Part shown: piece by piece, positions 17,647 to 26,511 of the stretch | How the letters are laid out: each line of letters starts with the position of its first letter | Position numbering within the stretch: the first letter of the stretch is position 1 | Assembly (NCBI RefSeq): GCF_900111735.1 | Contig: NZ_FOHW01000017.1 | Location: 1-64,000, forward strand | From: Pseudomonas graminis | GTDB lineage: Bacteria; Pseudomonadota; Gammaproteobacteria; Pseudomonadales; Pseudomonadaceae | Reading direction: 5' to 3' | DNA length: 64,000 nt | The notes under the pieces: model-generated | The model's database searches: none | Seen by the model: the letters and a program-made list of their open reading frames with translations, nothing else | What the model was told of the DNA's origin: nothing | Program-made: the position numbers and the translations under genes

Positions 17647-18459
17647 ATGCACAATCGCATCATGATCACCGGCGCAGGGTCCGGGCTGGGACGCGAGATC
17701 GCGCTGCGTTGGGCGCGCGAAGGGTGGCAGCTGGCGCTGTCGGATGTCAGTGACAGCGGCCTTCAGGAAACCCTGCGCTTGGTGCGCGAAGCGGGTGGGG
17801 ACGGTTTCGTACAGCGCTGTGACGTTCGGGACTACAGCCAGCTCACCGCATTTGCCCAAGCCTGCGAGCAGAAATTCGGCGGCATCGATGTGATCGTCAA
17901 CAACGCCGGGGTCGCTTCAGGTGGGTTCTTCGGCGAATTGTCCCTGGAGGATTGGGACTGGCAGATCGCAATCAACCTGATGGGGGTCGTCAAGGGCTGC
18001 AAGGCGTTTTTGCCGCTGTTGGAACAGAGCAAAGGCAAGATCATCAACATCGCGTCCATGGCTGCCTTGATGCAGGGCCCGGCGATGAGCAATTACAACG
18101 TCGCCAAGGCGGGCGTGGTCGCGCTGTCGGAGAGTCTGTTAATCGAGCTGCGCCAGCAGGAAATCGGCGTGCATGTGGTGTGTCCGTCGTTCTTCCAGAC
18201 CAACTTGCTGGATTCCTTTCGCGGCCCCACGCCGGCGATGAAAGCCCAGGTCGGCAAGTTGCTGGAGAGCTCGCCCATCAGCGCGACGGATATCGCCGAT
18301 TACATCTACCAGCAGGTTGCCAGCGGCGAGTTCATGATCCTGCCCCATGAGCAAGGGCGAATGGCCTGGCAGCTCAAGCAGAAAAATCCTCAGCTGCTGT
18401 ACGACGAGATGGCCACCATGGCGGAGAAAATGCGCGCCAAGGCGAAGCCCGGCAGCTGA
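17647..18459 (+). CDS. SDR family oxidoreductase
   Basis: A 270-residue classical short-chain dehydrogenase. TGAGSGLG (residues 8-15) binds NAD(P), NNAG is at 85-88, and the catalytic residues are Ser137, Tyr150 and Lys154 (YNVAK). Substrate unknown; relatives act on sugars, steroids or acyl intermediates. The start ATG 17647 begins exactly at the Rossmann strand. Asp33 (LSDVSD) after strand 2 suggests NAD preference, though this is only a rule of thumb. Monocistronic or read on into ynfA (70-bp gap). Confidence 0.9.
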   Translation: MHNRIMITGAGSGLGREIALRWAREGWQLALSDVSDSGLQETLRLVREAGGDGFVQRCDVRDYSQLTAFAQACEQKFGGIDVIVNNAGVASGGFFGELSLEDWDWQIAINLMGVVKGCKAFLPLLEQSKGKIINIASMAALMQGPAMSNYNVAKAGVVALSESLLIELRQQEIGVHVVCPSFFQTNLLDSFRGPTPAMKAQVGKLLESSPISATDIADYIYQQVASGEFMILPHEQGRMAWQLKQKNPQLLYDEMATMAEKMRAKAKPGS

Positions 18460-18530
18460 ATCAAATCTCTGTGAAGGAGCTTTTCTGATAGGGTGCCGGC
18501 ACTTTCCGGCTGACCTGGACGAGGCTCATC

Positions 18531-18863
18531 GTGCTCAATTACCTGTGGTTTTTCCTTGCCGCGCTGTTCGAGATTGCCGGATGTTATGCCTTCTGGATGT
18601 GGCTGCGCCAAGGCAAGAGCGCGCTGTGGGTCATTCCGGCGCTGATCAGCCTGACATTGTTCGCCGTCCTGCTGACCCGGGTAGAAGCCACGTATGCCGG
18701 GCGGGCCTACGCGGCTTATGGCGGCATTTACATCATTGCGTCCATTGCCTGGCTAGGCGTTATCGAACGTGTTCGTCCTTTGACGTCGGACTGGATCGGC
18801 GTCGGCCTGTGCGTGATCGGCGCGACCATTATTCTGCTTGGCCCGCGCTGGTCAGCCGCCTGA
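18531..18863 (+). CDS. YnfA/UPF0060 family membrane protein
   Basis: A 110-residue inner-membrane protein with four helices, matching the UPF0060/YnfA family throughout ([59 protein letters not shown]). It resembles small multidrug resistance transporters and has been linked to efflux in enterics. Start is GTG 18531 preceded by GACGAGG. No partner gene nearby. Confidence 0.93.
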   Translation: MLNYLWFFLAALFEIAGCYAFWMWLRQGKSALWVIPALISLTLFAVLLTRVEATYAGRAYAAYGGIYIIASIAWLGVIERVRPLTSDWIGVGLCVIGATIILLGPRWSAA

Positions 18864-19078
18864 TCTTTCGCGCTTGATCTTTCGTGTCAGAGTAATGAAC
18901 TGACCTCTGCCGGACCTTTCTCTGATGTGCAGGCCGGAGATGCCCTGGCGCGTAGGAAGCGTCTGTCAGCCATGTTCTTGAAGGATTGAAGGGCGTTACT
19001 GATTTTGCCCTTGCGCATTGAAGCGCCTGGGTCTGAGGGTCAACCTGCTTCTTCGGTTACAGCCAAGGAGTAGGACGT
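18864..19078 (+). promoter_or_regulatory. Leader of the CsrA paralogue with repeated GGA motifs
   Basis: The interval upstream of csrA contains several GGA triplets (GCCGGACC, GCCGGAGA, TAGGAAG, AAGGATT) and the ribosome-binding site itself reads AAGGAGTAGGAC. CsrA/RsmA proteins bind GGA in loops, so autoregulation is plausible. Only the motifs are seen. Confidence 0.35.
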
Positions 19079-19276
19079 ATGCTGGTATTGACGCGGGAAA
19101 TCGGAGAGACCTTCAACATCGGCGATGAGATCACCGTGAAGGTGTTGGGCATCAGCGGTAATCAGGTTCGCCTGGGAATCAATGCGCCGCGCAGCATCAG
19201 GATTCATCGGGCAGAAGTTATCCGACGAATCGCGTCACGGTTGCAGAACCTGGCCAACCGGTCGCCGGGCAGATGA
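19079..19276 (+). CDS. CsrA/RsmA-family RNA-binding regulator (paralogue)
   Basis: 65 residues. CsrA/Rsm dimers bind GGA motifs near ribosome-binding sites and control translation of secondary metabolism, motility and carbon storage genes. The N-terminus [18 protein letters not shown] and core [18 protein letters not shown] follow the family, and the RNA-contacting Arg44 is present. It differs from the canonical RsmA/RsmE sequence as I know it and has a long basic C-terminal helix region ([19 protein letters not shown]), so it is a divergent paralogue of the RsmI or additional CsrA type. AAGGAG lies eight bases before the ATG. Confidence 0.9.
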   Translation: MLVLTREIGETFNIGDEITVKVLGISGNQVRLGINAPRSIRIHRAEVIRRIASRLQNLANRSPGR

Positions 19277-19322
19277 ACTCAATTCGGTGGCTATCGCGGT
19301 GCTGCGGCAGGTGCAAGGTGGC

Positions 19323-19553
19323 CTATTCCTCGAAATATTCCTTTGGTACTTCATGCTTGAGCATCAGCTGACATTGCTGGCTGTCCATGTCGAAGAAAAT
19401 CACCGCCTGACCTTTGCTCAGCGCATGGCGCACCCGCAGCACGCGGGTTTCGAGGGGGGTATCGTCGCCGTTGTCAGTGCCATCGCGGGTCACGAAGTCC
19501 TCGATCAGGCGCGTCAGGGTGTCGGCTTCGAGTTGGTCGTAGGGGATCAGCAT
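19323..19553 (-). CDS. YheU family protein (UPF0270)
   Basis: A 76-residue protein matching YheU/UPF0270 along its length (MLIPYDQLEADTLTRLIEDF, FVTRDGTD, HALSKGQAVIFFD). Function unknown. Start ATG 19553. Convergent with csrA; separated from the NAGGN operon by that operon's terminator. Confidence 0.9.
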   Translation of the reverse strand: MLIPYDQLEADTLTRLIEDFVTRDGTDNGDDTPLETRVLRVRHALSKGQAVIFFDMDSQQCQLMLKHEVPKEYFEE

Positions 19554-19571
19554 AGGTTTCTCGGCAATCAC

Positions 19572-19610
19572 AAAAAGTACACGGGGCGGCGATGCTATCG
19601 CGCCCCGTGC
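19572..19610 (-). terminator. Terminator of the NAGGN operon
   Basis: On the minus strand GCACGGGGCG and CGCCCCGTGT form a stem, followed by ACTTTTTG. It lies between the M42 peptidase stop and yheU. Confidence 0.75.
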
Positions 19611-19617
19611 GGGCAGG

Positions 19618-20802
19618 CTACCGCTGTCCCACCAGCGTATCCACCGGCGGCACCCGTGTGTCGCTTTCCATCTGCGCATCGTGCTCCAGCTGATGGCTGA
19701 AATTTTCCAGCGACGCGTTGGACGGATGTGCGTCGCTGGCAAACACCGGCGGACTCATGATGTAGGCGGCAAGCAGACGGCTTAGCGTGCTCAGGCTGTC
19801 GATGTGCGTGCGTTCATAGCCGTGTGTCGCGTCGCAGCCGAAGGCCAGCAGGGCAGTGCGGGTGTCGTACCCGGCCGTGATCGCCGAATGCGCGTCGCTG
19901 TAGTAATAGCGGAACAGGTCTCGGCGCACGGACAGATCGTTTTGCTCGCCCAAACGCAGCAAGTGCCGCGACAGGTGATAGTCGTACGGGCCGCCGGAAT
20001 CCTGCATCGCCACGCTGACCGCGTGTTCGCTGGAGTGCTGACCGGGCGCAACGGGGGCGATGTCGATCCCGACGAACTCGCTGACGTCCCACGGCAGGCT
20101 GCCCGCAGCGCCGCTGCCGGTTTCTTCGGTAATGGTGAACAGCGGGTGGCAATCGATCAGGGGTTCGACGCCGCTGTCGACGATGGCTTTGAGCGCCGCG
20201 AGCAGGGCGGCGACGCCGGCCTTGTCGTCCAGATGGCGAGCGCTGATGTGCCCGCTGTCGGTGAACTCGGGCAACGGGTCAAACGCCACGAAGTCGCCGA
20301 TGTTGATGCCCACCGACTCACAATCCGCGCGGGTCGCGCTGTAGGCGTCCAGGCGCACTTCGACGTGGTCCCAACTGATGGGCATGGTGTCGACGGCCGT
20401 ATTGAACGCGTGCCCGGACGCCATCAACGGCAGCACGCTGCCGCGAATCACGCCATTGTCGGTGAACACGCTGACGCGGCTGCCTTCGGCAAAGCGGCTG
20501 GACCAGCAACCGACCGGTGCAAGGCCCAGTCGACCGTTGTCTTTGACTTCACGAACGCTGGCACCGATGGTGTCCAGGTGCGCGGAAACGGCGCGGTCGG
20601 GGCTGTTCTGTTTGCCTTTCAAGGTAGCGCGGATGGTGCCGCGCCGGGTCAGTTCGAATGGAATGCCCAGTTCTTCCAGGCGCTCGGCGACATAGCGCAC
20701 GATGGTGTCGGTGAAACCGGTGGGGCTCGGGATCGCGAGCATCTCCAGCAGGACTTTTTGCAGGTAATTCAGATCCGGTTCATGGATGTTTGCAGTCGTC
20801 AT
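19618..20802 (-). CDS. Osmoprotectant NAGGN system M42 family peptidase
   Basis: 394 residues. M42 glutamyl-aminopeptidase-like metallopeptidase of the type always linked to N-acetylglutaminylglutamine amide (NAGGN) genes. Metal ligands are visible in SAHLDTIG, HISARHLDDKAG, ITEETGSGAAG, VGIDIAP and HGYERTH. It may degrade or recycle the dipeptide when osmotic stress ends; that role is inferred from context. It is third in the operon, 127 bp after ngg, and is followed by a terminator. Confidence 0.92.
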   Translation of the reverse strand: MTTANIHEPDLNYLQKVLLEMLAIPSPTGFTDTIVRYVAERLEELGIPFELTRRGTIRATLKGKQNSPDRAVSAHLDTIGASVREVKDNGRLGLAPVGCWSSRFAEGSRVSVFTDNGVIRGSVLPLMASGHAFNTAVDTMPISWDHVEVRLDAYSATRADCESVGINIGDFVAFDPLPEFTDSGHISARHLDDKAGVAALLAALKAIVDSGVEPLIDCHPLFTITEETGSGAAGSLPWDVSEFVGIDIAPVAPGQHSSEHAVSVAMQDSGGPYDYHLSRHLLRLGEQNDLSVRRDLFRYYYSDAHSAITAGYDTRTALLAFGCDATHGYERTHIDSLSTLSRLLAAYIMSPPVFASDAHPSNASLENFSHQLEHDAQMESDTRVPPVDTLVGQR

Positions 20803-20929
20803 AGGAACCTCGATGTGTGACGCAAAGTGGACTGTTAACGGGCTCGCTCGCGGGTTCGATCCGGTGGCAACGAATGCATCGTTCGGCCAGACCGGTCGCG
20901 GCCAAGCTCACGGCTACAGGGATTGCGCC

Positions 20930-22678
20930 TTAGCCATGGGCAGGCTGGCTGTGGGGAAACAACAAGTCGACGAAACGCTCGGCGGTCGGTTGTGGCTCGT
21001 GATTGGCCAGGCCGCAGCGCTCGTTCGCTTCGATGAACACGTACTCCGGCTGATCAGCGGCGGGGACCATCAGGTCCAGACCGACCACCGGGATGTCGAG
21101 GGCGCGCGCGGCTCGCACGGCGGCGTCCTTCAGCACCGGGTGAAGAATCGTGGTGACGTCTTCCAGGCAGCCGCCGGTGTGCAGGTTCGCAGTCCGACGC
21201 ACGGCCAGACGCTGATCGGCCGGTAACACGCTGTCGAAACTGAAACCCGCGTCCTCAACGGTGCGGTGGGTTTCATCGTCCACCGGGATCTTGCTCTCGC
21301 CACCCGTGGCTGCGGACCGACGGCGGCTCTGCGCCTCGATCAACTGAGCCACGGTGTGACGGCCATCGCCGATGATCTCGGCCGGACGCCGAATCGCGGC
21401 AGCCACCACTTCAAAACCGATCACGACAATGCGCAGGTCGAGGCCTTCGTGGAAGCTCTCGAGCAGCACGCGGCTGTCGAACTGGCGAGCACGTTCGACC
21501 GCCGCCTGGACGTCTTCAATGGTGCGCAGGTCTACGGCCACGCCCTGACCTTGCTCGCCATCGACCGGCTTGACCACCACGCGCTGATGTTCTTCAAGAA
21601 ACGCCAGGTTATCGTCGCCGTTGCCGGCCAACTGCTGCACCGGCACTGCCAGATCTGCCGCTTTCAGCGCCTTCTGGGTCATGCGCTTGTCCTGGCACAG
21701 CGTCATGCTGACGGCGGTGGTCAGGTCGCTTAACGACTCACGGCAACGCACGCGGCGACTGCCATGGATCAGCGTGAAGAGTCCCGCTTCGGCGTCATCT
21801 ACTTGCACCTCGATGCCGCGACGATGGGCTTCTTCGACGATGATCCGGGCATACGGATTGAAGTCCGCCTGCGGGCCGGGGCCGAGAAACAGCTTTTCGT
21901 TAATGCCGTTTTTACGCTTGATGGCGAAGGTCGGCAGGTTGCGGAAACCCAGCTTGGCGTACAGGCTTTTTGCTTGATCGTTGTCATGCAGCACCGACAG
22001 ATCCAGATACGCCAGACCCCGGCTCTGGAAGTGTTCCACCAGGTGCCGCACCAGCACCTCGCCGACGCCAGGCCGCGTGCATTGCGGATCAACCGCCAGG
22101 CACCACAGGCTGCTGCCGTTTTCGGGATCGTTGAAGGCCTTCTGGTGGTTCAGGCCCATCACGCTGCCGATCACGGCGTTGGTGGTTTCGTCTTCGGCGA
22201 TCCAGTAAACCGGGCCACCCTGATGACGCGGGGTCAGCAGATGGGGGTCGATGGGCAACATGCCACGGGCAATGTACAGATTGTTGATCGACGTCCAGTC
22301 GCCCTCGCTTTGCGCCCGGCGAATCCTGAAACCGCGGAACACGCGCTGGGCCGGGCGGTAATCGCTGAACCACAGGCGCAAGGTATCCGACGGATCGAGG
22401 AACAACTGTTGCGGTGATTGCGCCAGCACCTGTTGCGGGGCGGCAACATACAAGGCGATGTCGCGCTCGCCCTGTTTTTCGTTGATCAAATCCTGGGCGA
22501 GAGACACCGGGTCAGGGTAGGTATGGCCGATCAGCAGCCGTCCCCAGCCACAATGCAGAGCCAGCGGTTCTGTCTCAGGCGTGCCGCCGTCTCCGGCAAG
22601 GCGAGCCTGCAAGCGCTCGTACGACGGCGCCTGGCCGCGCAGCAAACGCTGGTTATGAATCGAAGCGTTGGCTTTCAT
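20930..22678 (-). CDS. ngg: N-acetylglutaminylglutamine synthetase
   Basis: 582 residues with two modules: a GNAT acetyltransferase-like domain (about 115-265, with WCLAVDPQCTRPGVGEVLVRH region) and an ATP-grasp ligase domain (about 285-582, including VVVKPVDGEQGQGVAVDL and VFIEANERCG). It is expected to acetylate glutamine and ligate a second glutamine, giving the dipeptide precursor of NAGGN, a compatible solute of pseudomonads under salt stress. Three bases separate it from the upstream amidotransferase gene. Confidence 0.93.
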   Translation of the reverse strand: MKANASIHNQRLLRGQAPSYERLQARLAGDGGTPETEPLALHCGWGRLLIGHTYPDPVSLAQDLINEKQGERDIALYVAAPQQVLAQSPQQLFLDPSDTLRLWFSDYRPAQRVFRGFRIRRAQSEGDWTSINNLYIARGMLPIDPHLLTPRHQGGPVYWIAEDETTNAVIGSVMGLNHQKAFNDPENGSSLWCLAVDPQCTRPGVGEVLVRHLVEHFQSRGLAYLDLSVLHDNDQAKSLYAKLGFRNLPTFAIKRKNGINEKLFLGPGPQADFNPYARIIVEEAHRRGIEVQVDDAEAGLFTLIHGSRRVRCRESLSDLTTAVSMTLCQDKRMTQKALKAADLAVPVQQLAGNGDDNLAFLEEHQRVVVKPVDGEQGQGVAVDLRTIEDVQAAVERARQFDSRVLLESFHEGLDLRIVVIGFEVVAAAIRRPAEIIGDGRHTVAQLIEAQSRRRSAATGGESKIPVDDETHRTVEDAGFSFDSVLPADQRLAVRRTANLHTGGCLEDVTTILHPVLKDAAVRAARALDIPVVGLDLMVPAADQPEYVFIEANERCGLANHEPQPTAERFVDLLFPHSQPAHG

Positions 22679-22681
22679 CGG

Positions 22682-24454
22682 TCAGAGTCCTTGTTCGCTG
22701 AGCCACAGGTTCAGCGCTGCGAGCTGCCACAGCTTGGAGCCGCGCAATGGCGTCAATTGACCCTGCGGATCGGTCAGCAGTTTGTCGAGCATGACCGGGT
22801 TGAACAGGCCACGGTCCTGGCTCGGATCGAGCAGCAGATCGCGAACCCAGTTCAGCGTGTTGCCTTCCAGATGCTTCAGGCCCGGCACCGGGAAGTAGCC
22901 TTTCTTGCGGTCGATGACTTCGGAAGGGATCACCAGACGCGCGGCTTCTTTTAGCACCTGCTTGCCACCGTCCGGCAATTTGAAGCGGCCAGGCACCCGT
23001 GCCGACAGCTCGACCAGTCGATAGTCCAGAAACGGCGTGCGTGCTTCCAGGCCCCAGGCCATGGTCATGTTGTCGACGCGTTTGACCGGGTCGTCCACCA
23101 GCATGACGGTGCTGTCCAGTCGCAAGGCTTTGTCCACGGCCGCATCAGCGCCCGGCATCGCGAAGTGCTCGCGCACGAAGTCACCGGCGGCGTCGTTCGC
23201 GGTCAGCCACTTCGGCGCAACGGTCTCAGCGTATTCAGCGTAGCTACGGTCGAAGAACGCATCACGATAGGCAGCGTATGGGTCGCTGGCACCGTCCACT
23301 TGCGGGTACCAGTGGTAGCCGGCGAACAATTCGTCTGCACCCTGACCGCTCTGAACCACTTTGCAATGCTTGGCGACTTCGCGGGACAGCAGATAAAACG
23401 CGATGCAGTCGTGGCTGACCATCGGCTCGCTCATCGCGCGGAACGCGGCGGGCAGTTGCTCGATGATCTCGCTTTCCTTGATGCGCAACTGGTGATGGTT
23501 GGTGCCGTAGTGTTTGGCGATCAGATCCGAGTACTGGAATTCATCGCCGCGTTCGCCGCCCGCGTCCTGAAAGCCGATGGAGAAGGTCGACAGATCCTTC
23601 ACGCCCACTTCACGCAACAGCCCCACCAGCATGCTCGAGTCGACGCCGCCCGACAGCAGCACGCCAACGTCCACCGCAGCGCGTTGACGGATGGCAACGG
23701 CTTCGCGGGTGCTGTCGAGCACACGGTCGCGCCAGTCTTCGAGGGTCAGATTCGCTTCGTCGGCGCGCGGGCCATAGGGCAGCGTCCACCAGACTTGCTG
23801 CTCAACCTTGCCCTCGGCACTCACGCGCATCCACGAGGCCGGTGGCAGTTTTTCAACACCTGCCAGCAGGGTGCGCGGCGCAGGCACCACGGCATGGAAG
23901 TTCAGGTAGTGATTGAGCGCGACCGGGTCGAGCATCGGGCTGATGTCGCCGCCTTTCAGCAGAGCGGGCAGGGCAGAGGCAAAACGCAGGCGCTTGTCGG
24001 TGCGCGACAGGTACAGCGGCTTTACACCAAGACGGTCGCGGGCGATGAACAGGCTTCTGTTATCGCGCTCCCAAATGGCGAACGCGAACATGCCGTTGAG
24101 CTTGGGCAGCATGTCGGCGCCCCAGGCGTGATAGCCCTTGAGCAGGACTTCGGTGTCACCGCCTGAATGGAACTGGTAGCCAAGGCTTTCGAGCTCGGCA
24201 CGCAGTTCCGGGAAGTTATAGATGGCGCCGTTGAAGGCCAGGGACAAGCCCAGATGGCTGTCGATCATCGGCTGCGCCGAGCCGTCCGACAGGTCCATGA
24301 TTTTCAATCGGCGATGGCCGAGGGCAACCGGCCCCTGGCTGTGAAACCCCCACGCATCCGGGCCGCGAGCCGCGAGATGGTGGGTGATACGTTCTACTGC
24401 GGCGAGATCCGCAGGTTGATTGTCAAAGCGTAGTTCGCCAGCTAATCCGCACAT
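22682..24454 (-). CDS. asnO: N-acetylglutaminylglutamine amidotransferase (asparagine synthetase-like)
   Basis: 590 residues. N-terminal class II glutamine amidotransferase domain with Cys2 nucleophile (MCGLAGELRFDN), then an asparagine synthetase C-terminal domain with the ATP-pyrophosphatase loop VLLSGGVDSSML near residue 265. It should amidate the C-terminal carboxylate of the N-acetyl-dipeptide to yield NAGGN. Start ATG 24454 with AGGA upstream. First gene of the operon asnO-ngg-M42 peptidase. True asparagine synthetase is the alternative, but the neighbours decide the call. Confidence 0.93.
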   Translation of the reverse strand: MCGLAGELRFDNQPADLAAVERITHHLAARGPDAWGFHSQGPVALGHRRLKIMDLSDGSAQPMIDSHLGLSLAFNGAIYNFPELRAELESLGYQFHSGGDTEVLLKGYHAWGADMLPKLNGMFAFAIWERDNRSLFIARDRLGVKPLYLSRTDKRLRFASALPALLKGGDISPMLDPVALNHYLNFHAVVPAPRTLLAGVEKLPPASWMRVSAEGKVEQQVWWTLPYGPRADEANLTLEDWRDRVLDSTREAVAIRQRAAVDVGVLLSGGVDSSMLVGLLREVGVKDLSTFSIGFQDAGGERGDEFQYSDLIAKHYGTNHHQLRIKESEIIEQLPAAFRAMSEPMVSHDCIAFYLLSREVAKHCKVVQSGQGADELFAGYHWYPQVDGASDPYAAYRDAFFDRSYAEYAETVAPKWLTANDAAGDFVREHFAMPGADAAVDKALRLDSTVMLVDDPVKRVDNMTMAWGLEARTPFLDYRLVELSARVPGRFKLPDGGKQVLKEAARLVIPSEVIDRKKGYFPVPGLKHLEGNTLNWVRDLLLDPSQDRGLFNPVMLDKLLTDPQGQLTPLRGSKLWQLAALNLWLSEQGL

Positions 24455-24491
24455 CTGTCCTAAACCCTTTATGTTTTCGGCGTGTTTGGCG

Positions 24492-24797
24492 TTACTGGGA
24501 TTGCGCGGCGATGAATGCCGGGTTCATACCGGACATCAGGCACGTGGTTGCGTACATATGGCGCGTGTCGTGCGTCCTGCGCTGTCTAATCCCAAGCCTG
24601 CGCAATGCACTCAGCCAGTAACGTTTGGGCCCTGTCCCGGCGCGGATATACAGCCCTGACACGAGCCCGCTTCCTTCCGGCGCGACCAGGTAATCAGGGC
24701 GCGCTGCCGTCAGCGGCCTAGCTTTATCGAGTACCGTCAGGGCTGGATCGTTCAATAAAAACCTCGCGAGCCTTTTTTGGACGCGCCCGTCGCGTGC
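24492..24797 (-). pseudogene. Remnant of a tyrosine recombinase (phage integrase)
   Basis: An open frame of about 100 codons with the C-terminal integrase pattern RRTHDTRHMYATTCLMSG (R-H-x-x-R box region) and MNPAFIAAQ. It ends prematurely before the catalytic tyrosine, and the N-terminal half is absent. A stop codon near 24795 bounds it upstream. It lies 37 bases upstream of the NAGGN operon, so an old integration event has reshaped this promoter region. No att site or other phage genes were found. Confidence 0.75.
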
Positions 24798-24958
24798 TCA
24801 AGACTTGGCCTCGGAGGCAGGCGGCAAGGGGTTCAGGAAGAGGTGAACAGACGCGGCACTTTGCGGGCCGCGCCGAGGGGAGGGGATAACATGAGCAATG
24901 TGACTTCGGCGATGCTGCACCAGACATACACCTGCGGGAGGTGCTTGTCTCGCCCGAG

Positions 24959-25186
24959 CTAGCGGGCGCGTCTGGCGATCCGTAAAGCAGCGCTTTTGAT
25001 GTAACTCACAGAGTTTGCAAGGTTGCCGGCATGACTCTCGAGAAGCATGAGGTCCTCCTGCCGGCACACAACTTTTTGAGCCTTCAAGTAAATGGCATGA
25101 CCCTCGAGGAATTGCGACAGAGAGTCAAAGTAGGCGGCGGAATCTTCGAGATCCAGCTGCATATCTTTCAAGCTTAATGTAGACAT
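24959..25186 (-). CDS. Hypothetical small protein
   Basis: 75 residues, helical and soluble, no signal or membrane segment. Contains SQFLEGHAIYLKAQKVVCRQ and a basic C-terminus (ALRIARRAR). The pattern is loosely similar to C-terminal parts of small Pseudomonas DUF6124-type proteins, but I do not claim membership. ATG 25186 has GGAG upstream at good distance. The gene borders the integrase remnant, so it may be part of an acquired patch. Confidence 0.6.
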   Translation of the reverse strand: MSTLSLKDMQLDLEDSAAYFDSLSQFLEGHAIYLKAQKVVCRQEDLMLLESHAGNLANSVSYIKSAALRIARRAR

Positions 25187-25392
25187 CGAGGCTCCAGACG
25201 CTATTGAAGCAGGCGTCCTGGCCTGACGGGGGTTGGGGTGTTTGATTCACTATCCGATTGCTTAATTATCGGCAGCAGTCAGGAAACTTTAGAGGAATGA
25301 TTTGGTCCGTCGCAGCGGCTGCTGGTGGCGGTGAGCCGGGCATGGGTGATGTGGTTGGGTGGCCATCGAGCCGATCCTGGCCCTCCCGCGCC

Positions 25393-26511
25393 TCAATAAC
25401 CTGTCATCTCCAGATATCCCACACCCTCGTGGCTACCGCTCAGGGTGACGGGCCCCTCCCAATAGGGAATCTGCAAGTTCATCCATGCCTGTGGGTTAAG
25501 CGCTTCGACGGCGATGTCCACGGCTTTGGACGGGATTTTTACCGACCAGCGTGTGGGCATGTCACGGCCTTCAACGTCAGTCGTGTCTTCCGGGGCCAGT
25601 TCTATGTCCTTCGCTGTCAGTTGTTCGGTGCTGCCGTCGGCGTTGATCCATGTTCCGGTCAGGTAGGGTTCACCGTCTTTTTGCCGCATGCGATAAAGCA
25701 TGACCTCGGCGCCATCCCCCAGATGCAGCGAGAACCAGTCCCAGCCTGTCTGGTTATCCGTGAGCGGCTGGCTGCTCCACTCCCGGTCCAGCCATGCGGG
25801 CCCTGACACTTGATAGGTTTTGCCATCGATCTCGATGCTGCCGTCCGCCTGAAAAAACGGCTGGCTGTAGTAATACGACGCCTGACCCTGCTCGGACTTC
25901 TGGCTGAAGCCCTGTTTGCCTTGCAGCACCAAAGGCTTGGTGGCCTTCAGGTGCAGGCGATAGTTGAATTGCGGGCCGCTGGCCTGCAACTGCATGTCCG
26001 CCAGCGGATCATCGTGGCCGGACTGGCTGGCAAAGGACCAGTCATCGATCCACGCCGCGAAAGGGGCCAGTGTCACACCGGCCTGCTGCACGCCACCGCG
26101 GGCATAGCGTTCCGCTGCGAAGTGATCGTCCTCGGATGTCACGGCGGCATGGCCCATCCACAGATTGCGGTTGCTCCAGCCAGACCCGTCGCCTTGCAAG
26201 CCTTTCGCGCGGGGCAGGGCGTTCCGAAACAGCGTCCATTGCACGCCGAATGACTGGCCGTCGGCATCCTTGAGATTGGCGGTGACGTACCACCATTCGA
26301 TGCGGAAATCGTCGTGGGGGCCATGATCGTCGGGAAACACGAAGCGCTTGTCCGGCGTTACCTGCGCGTAACTCGACGCATCGTCGGCAAGGCCTGCGAA
26401 GCCCTTTTCTTCCTCGGGCTTGTCGTCGCAGCCACTCAGTATCAGGCCGAGCATCAGCAAGACCACAATCCGCAGGCGAACAATGACCAGGGGCAGGGCT
26501 TTAACCTTCAT
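25393..26511 (-). CDS. AttH/CrtC-type lipocalin-like lipoprotein
   Basis: 372 residues. The N-terminal signal ends in a good lipobox (LILSGC), so the mature protein is a lipoprotein. The remainder matches the carotenoid 1,2-hydratase/AttH lipocalin-like family: FRIEWWYVTANL, GVQWTLFRNAL, WMGHAAVT, GPAWLDREWSSQPL, GWDWFSLHLGDG. Such proteins pair with ABC exporters and are assumed to bind a hydrophobic molecule. It overlaps the upstream permease gene by 11 bases, so the three genes are one operon. Real carotenoid hydration is unlikely; no carotenoid genes are near. Confidence 0.88.
   Translation of the reverse strand: MKVKALPLVIVRLRIVVLLMLGLILSGCDDKPEEEKGFAGLADDASSYAQVTPDKRFVFPDDHGPHDDFRIEWWYVTANLKDADGQSFGVQWTLFRNALPRAKGLQGDGSGWSNRNLWMGHAAVTSEDDHFAAERYARGGVQQAGVTLAPFAAWIDDWSFASQSGHDDPLADMQLQASGPQFNYRLHLKATKPLVLQGKQGFSQKSEQGQASYYYSQPFFQADGSIEIDGKTYQVSGPAWLDREWSSQPLTDNQTGWDWFSLHLGDGAEVMLYRMRQKDGEPYLTGTWINADGSTEQLTAKDIELAPEDTTDVEGRDMPTRWSVKIPSKAVDIAVEALNPQAWMNLQIPYWEGPVTLSGSHEGVGYLEMTGY

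Noticed and set aside
18864..19078. RsmX/Y/Z-type small RNA before csrA
   Set aside because: GGA triplets are present but not in a series of hairpin loops and no terminator precedes csrA.
20845..20870. T-arm-like CGGGTTCGATCCGG between the M42 and ngg genes
   Set aside because: It is a short isolated palindrome without other tRNA elements.
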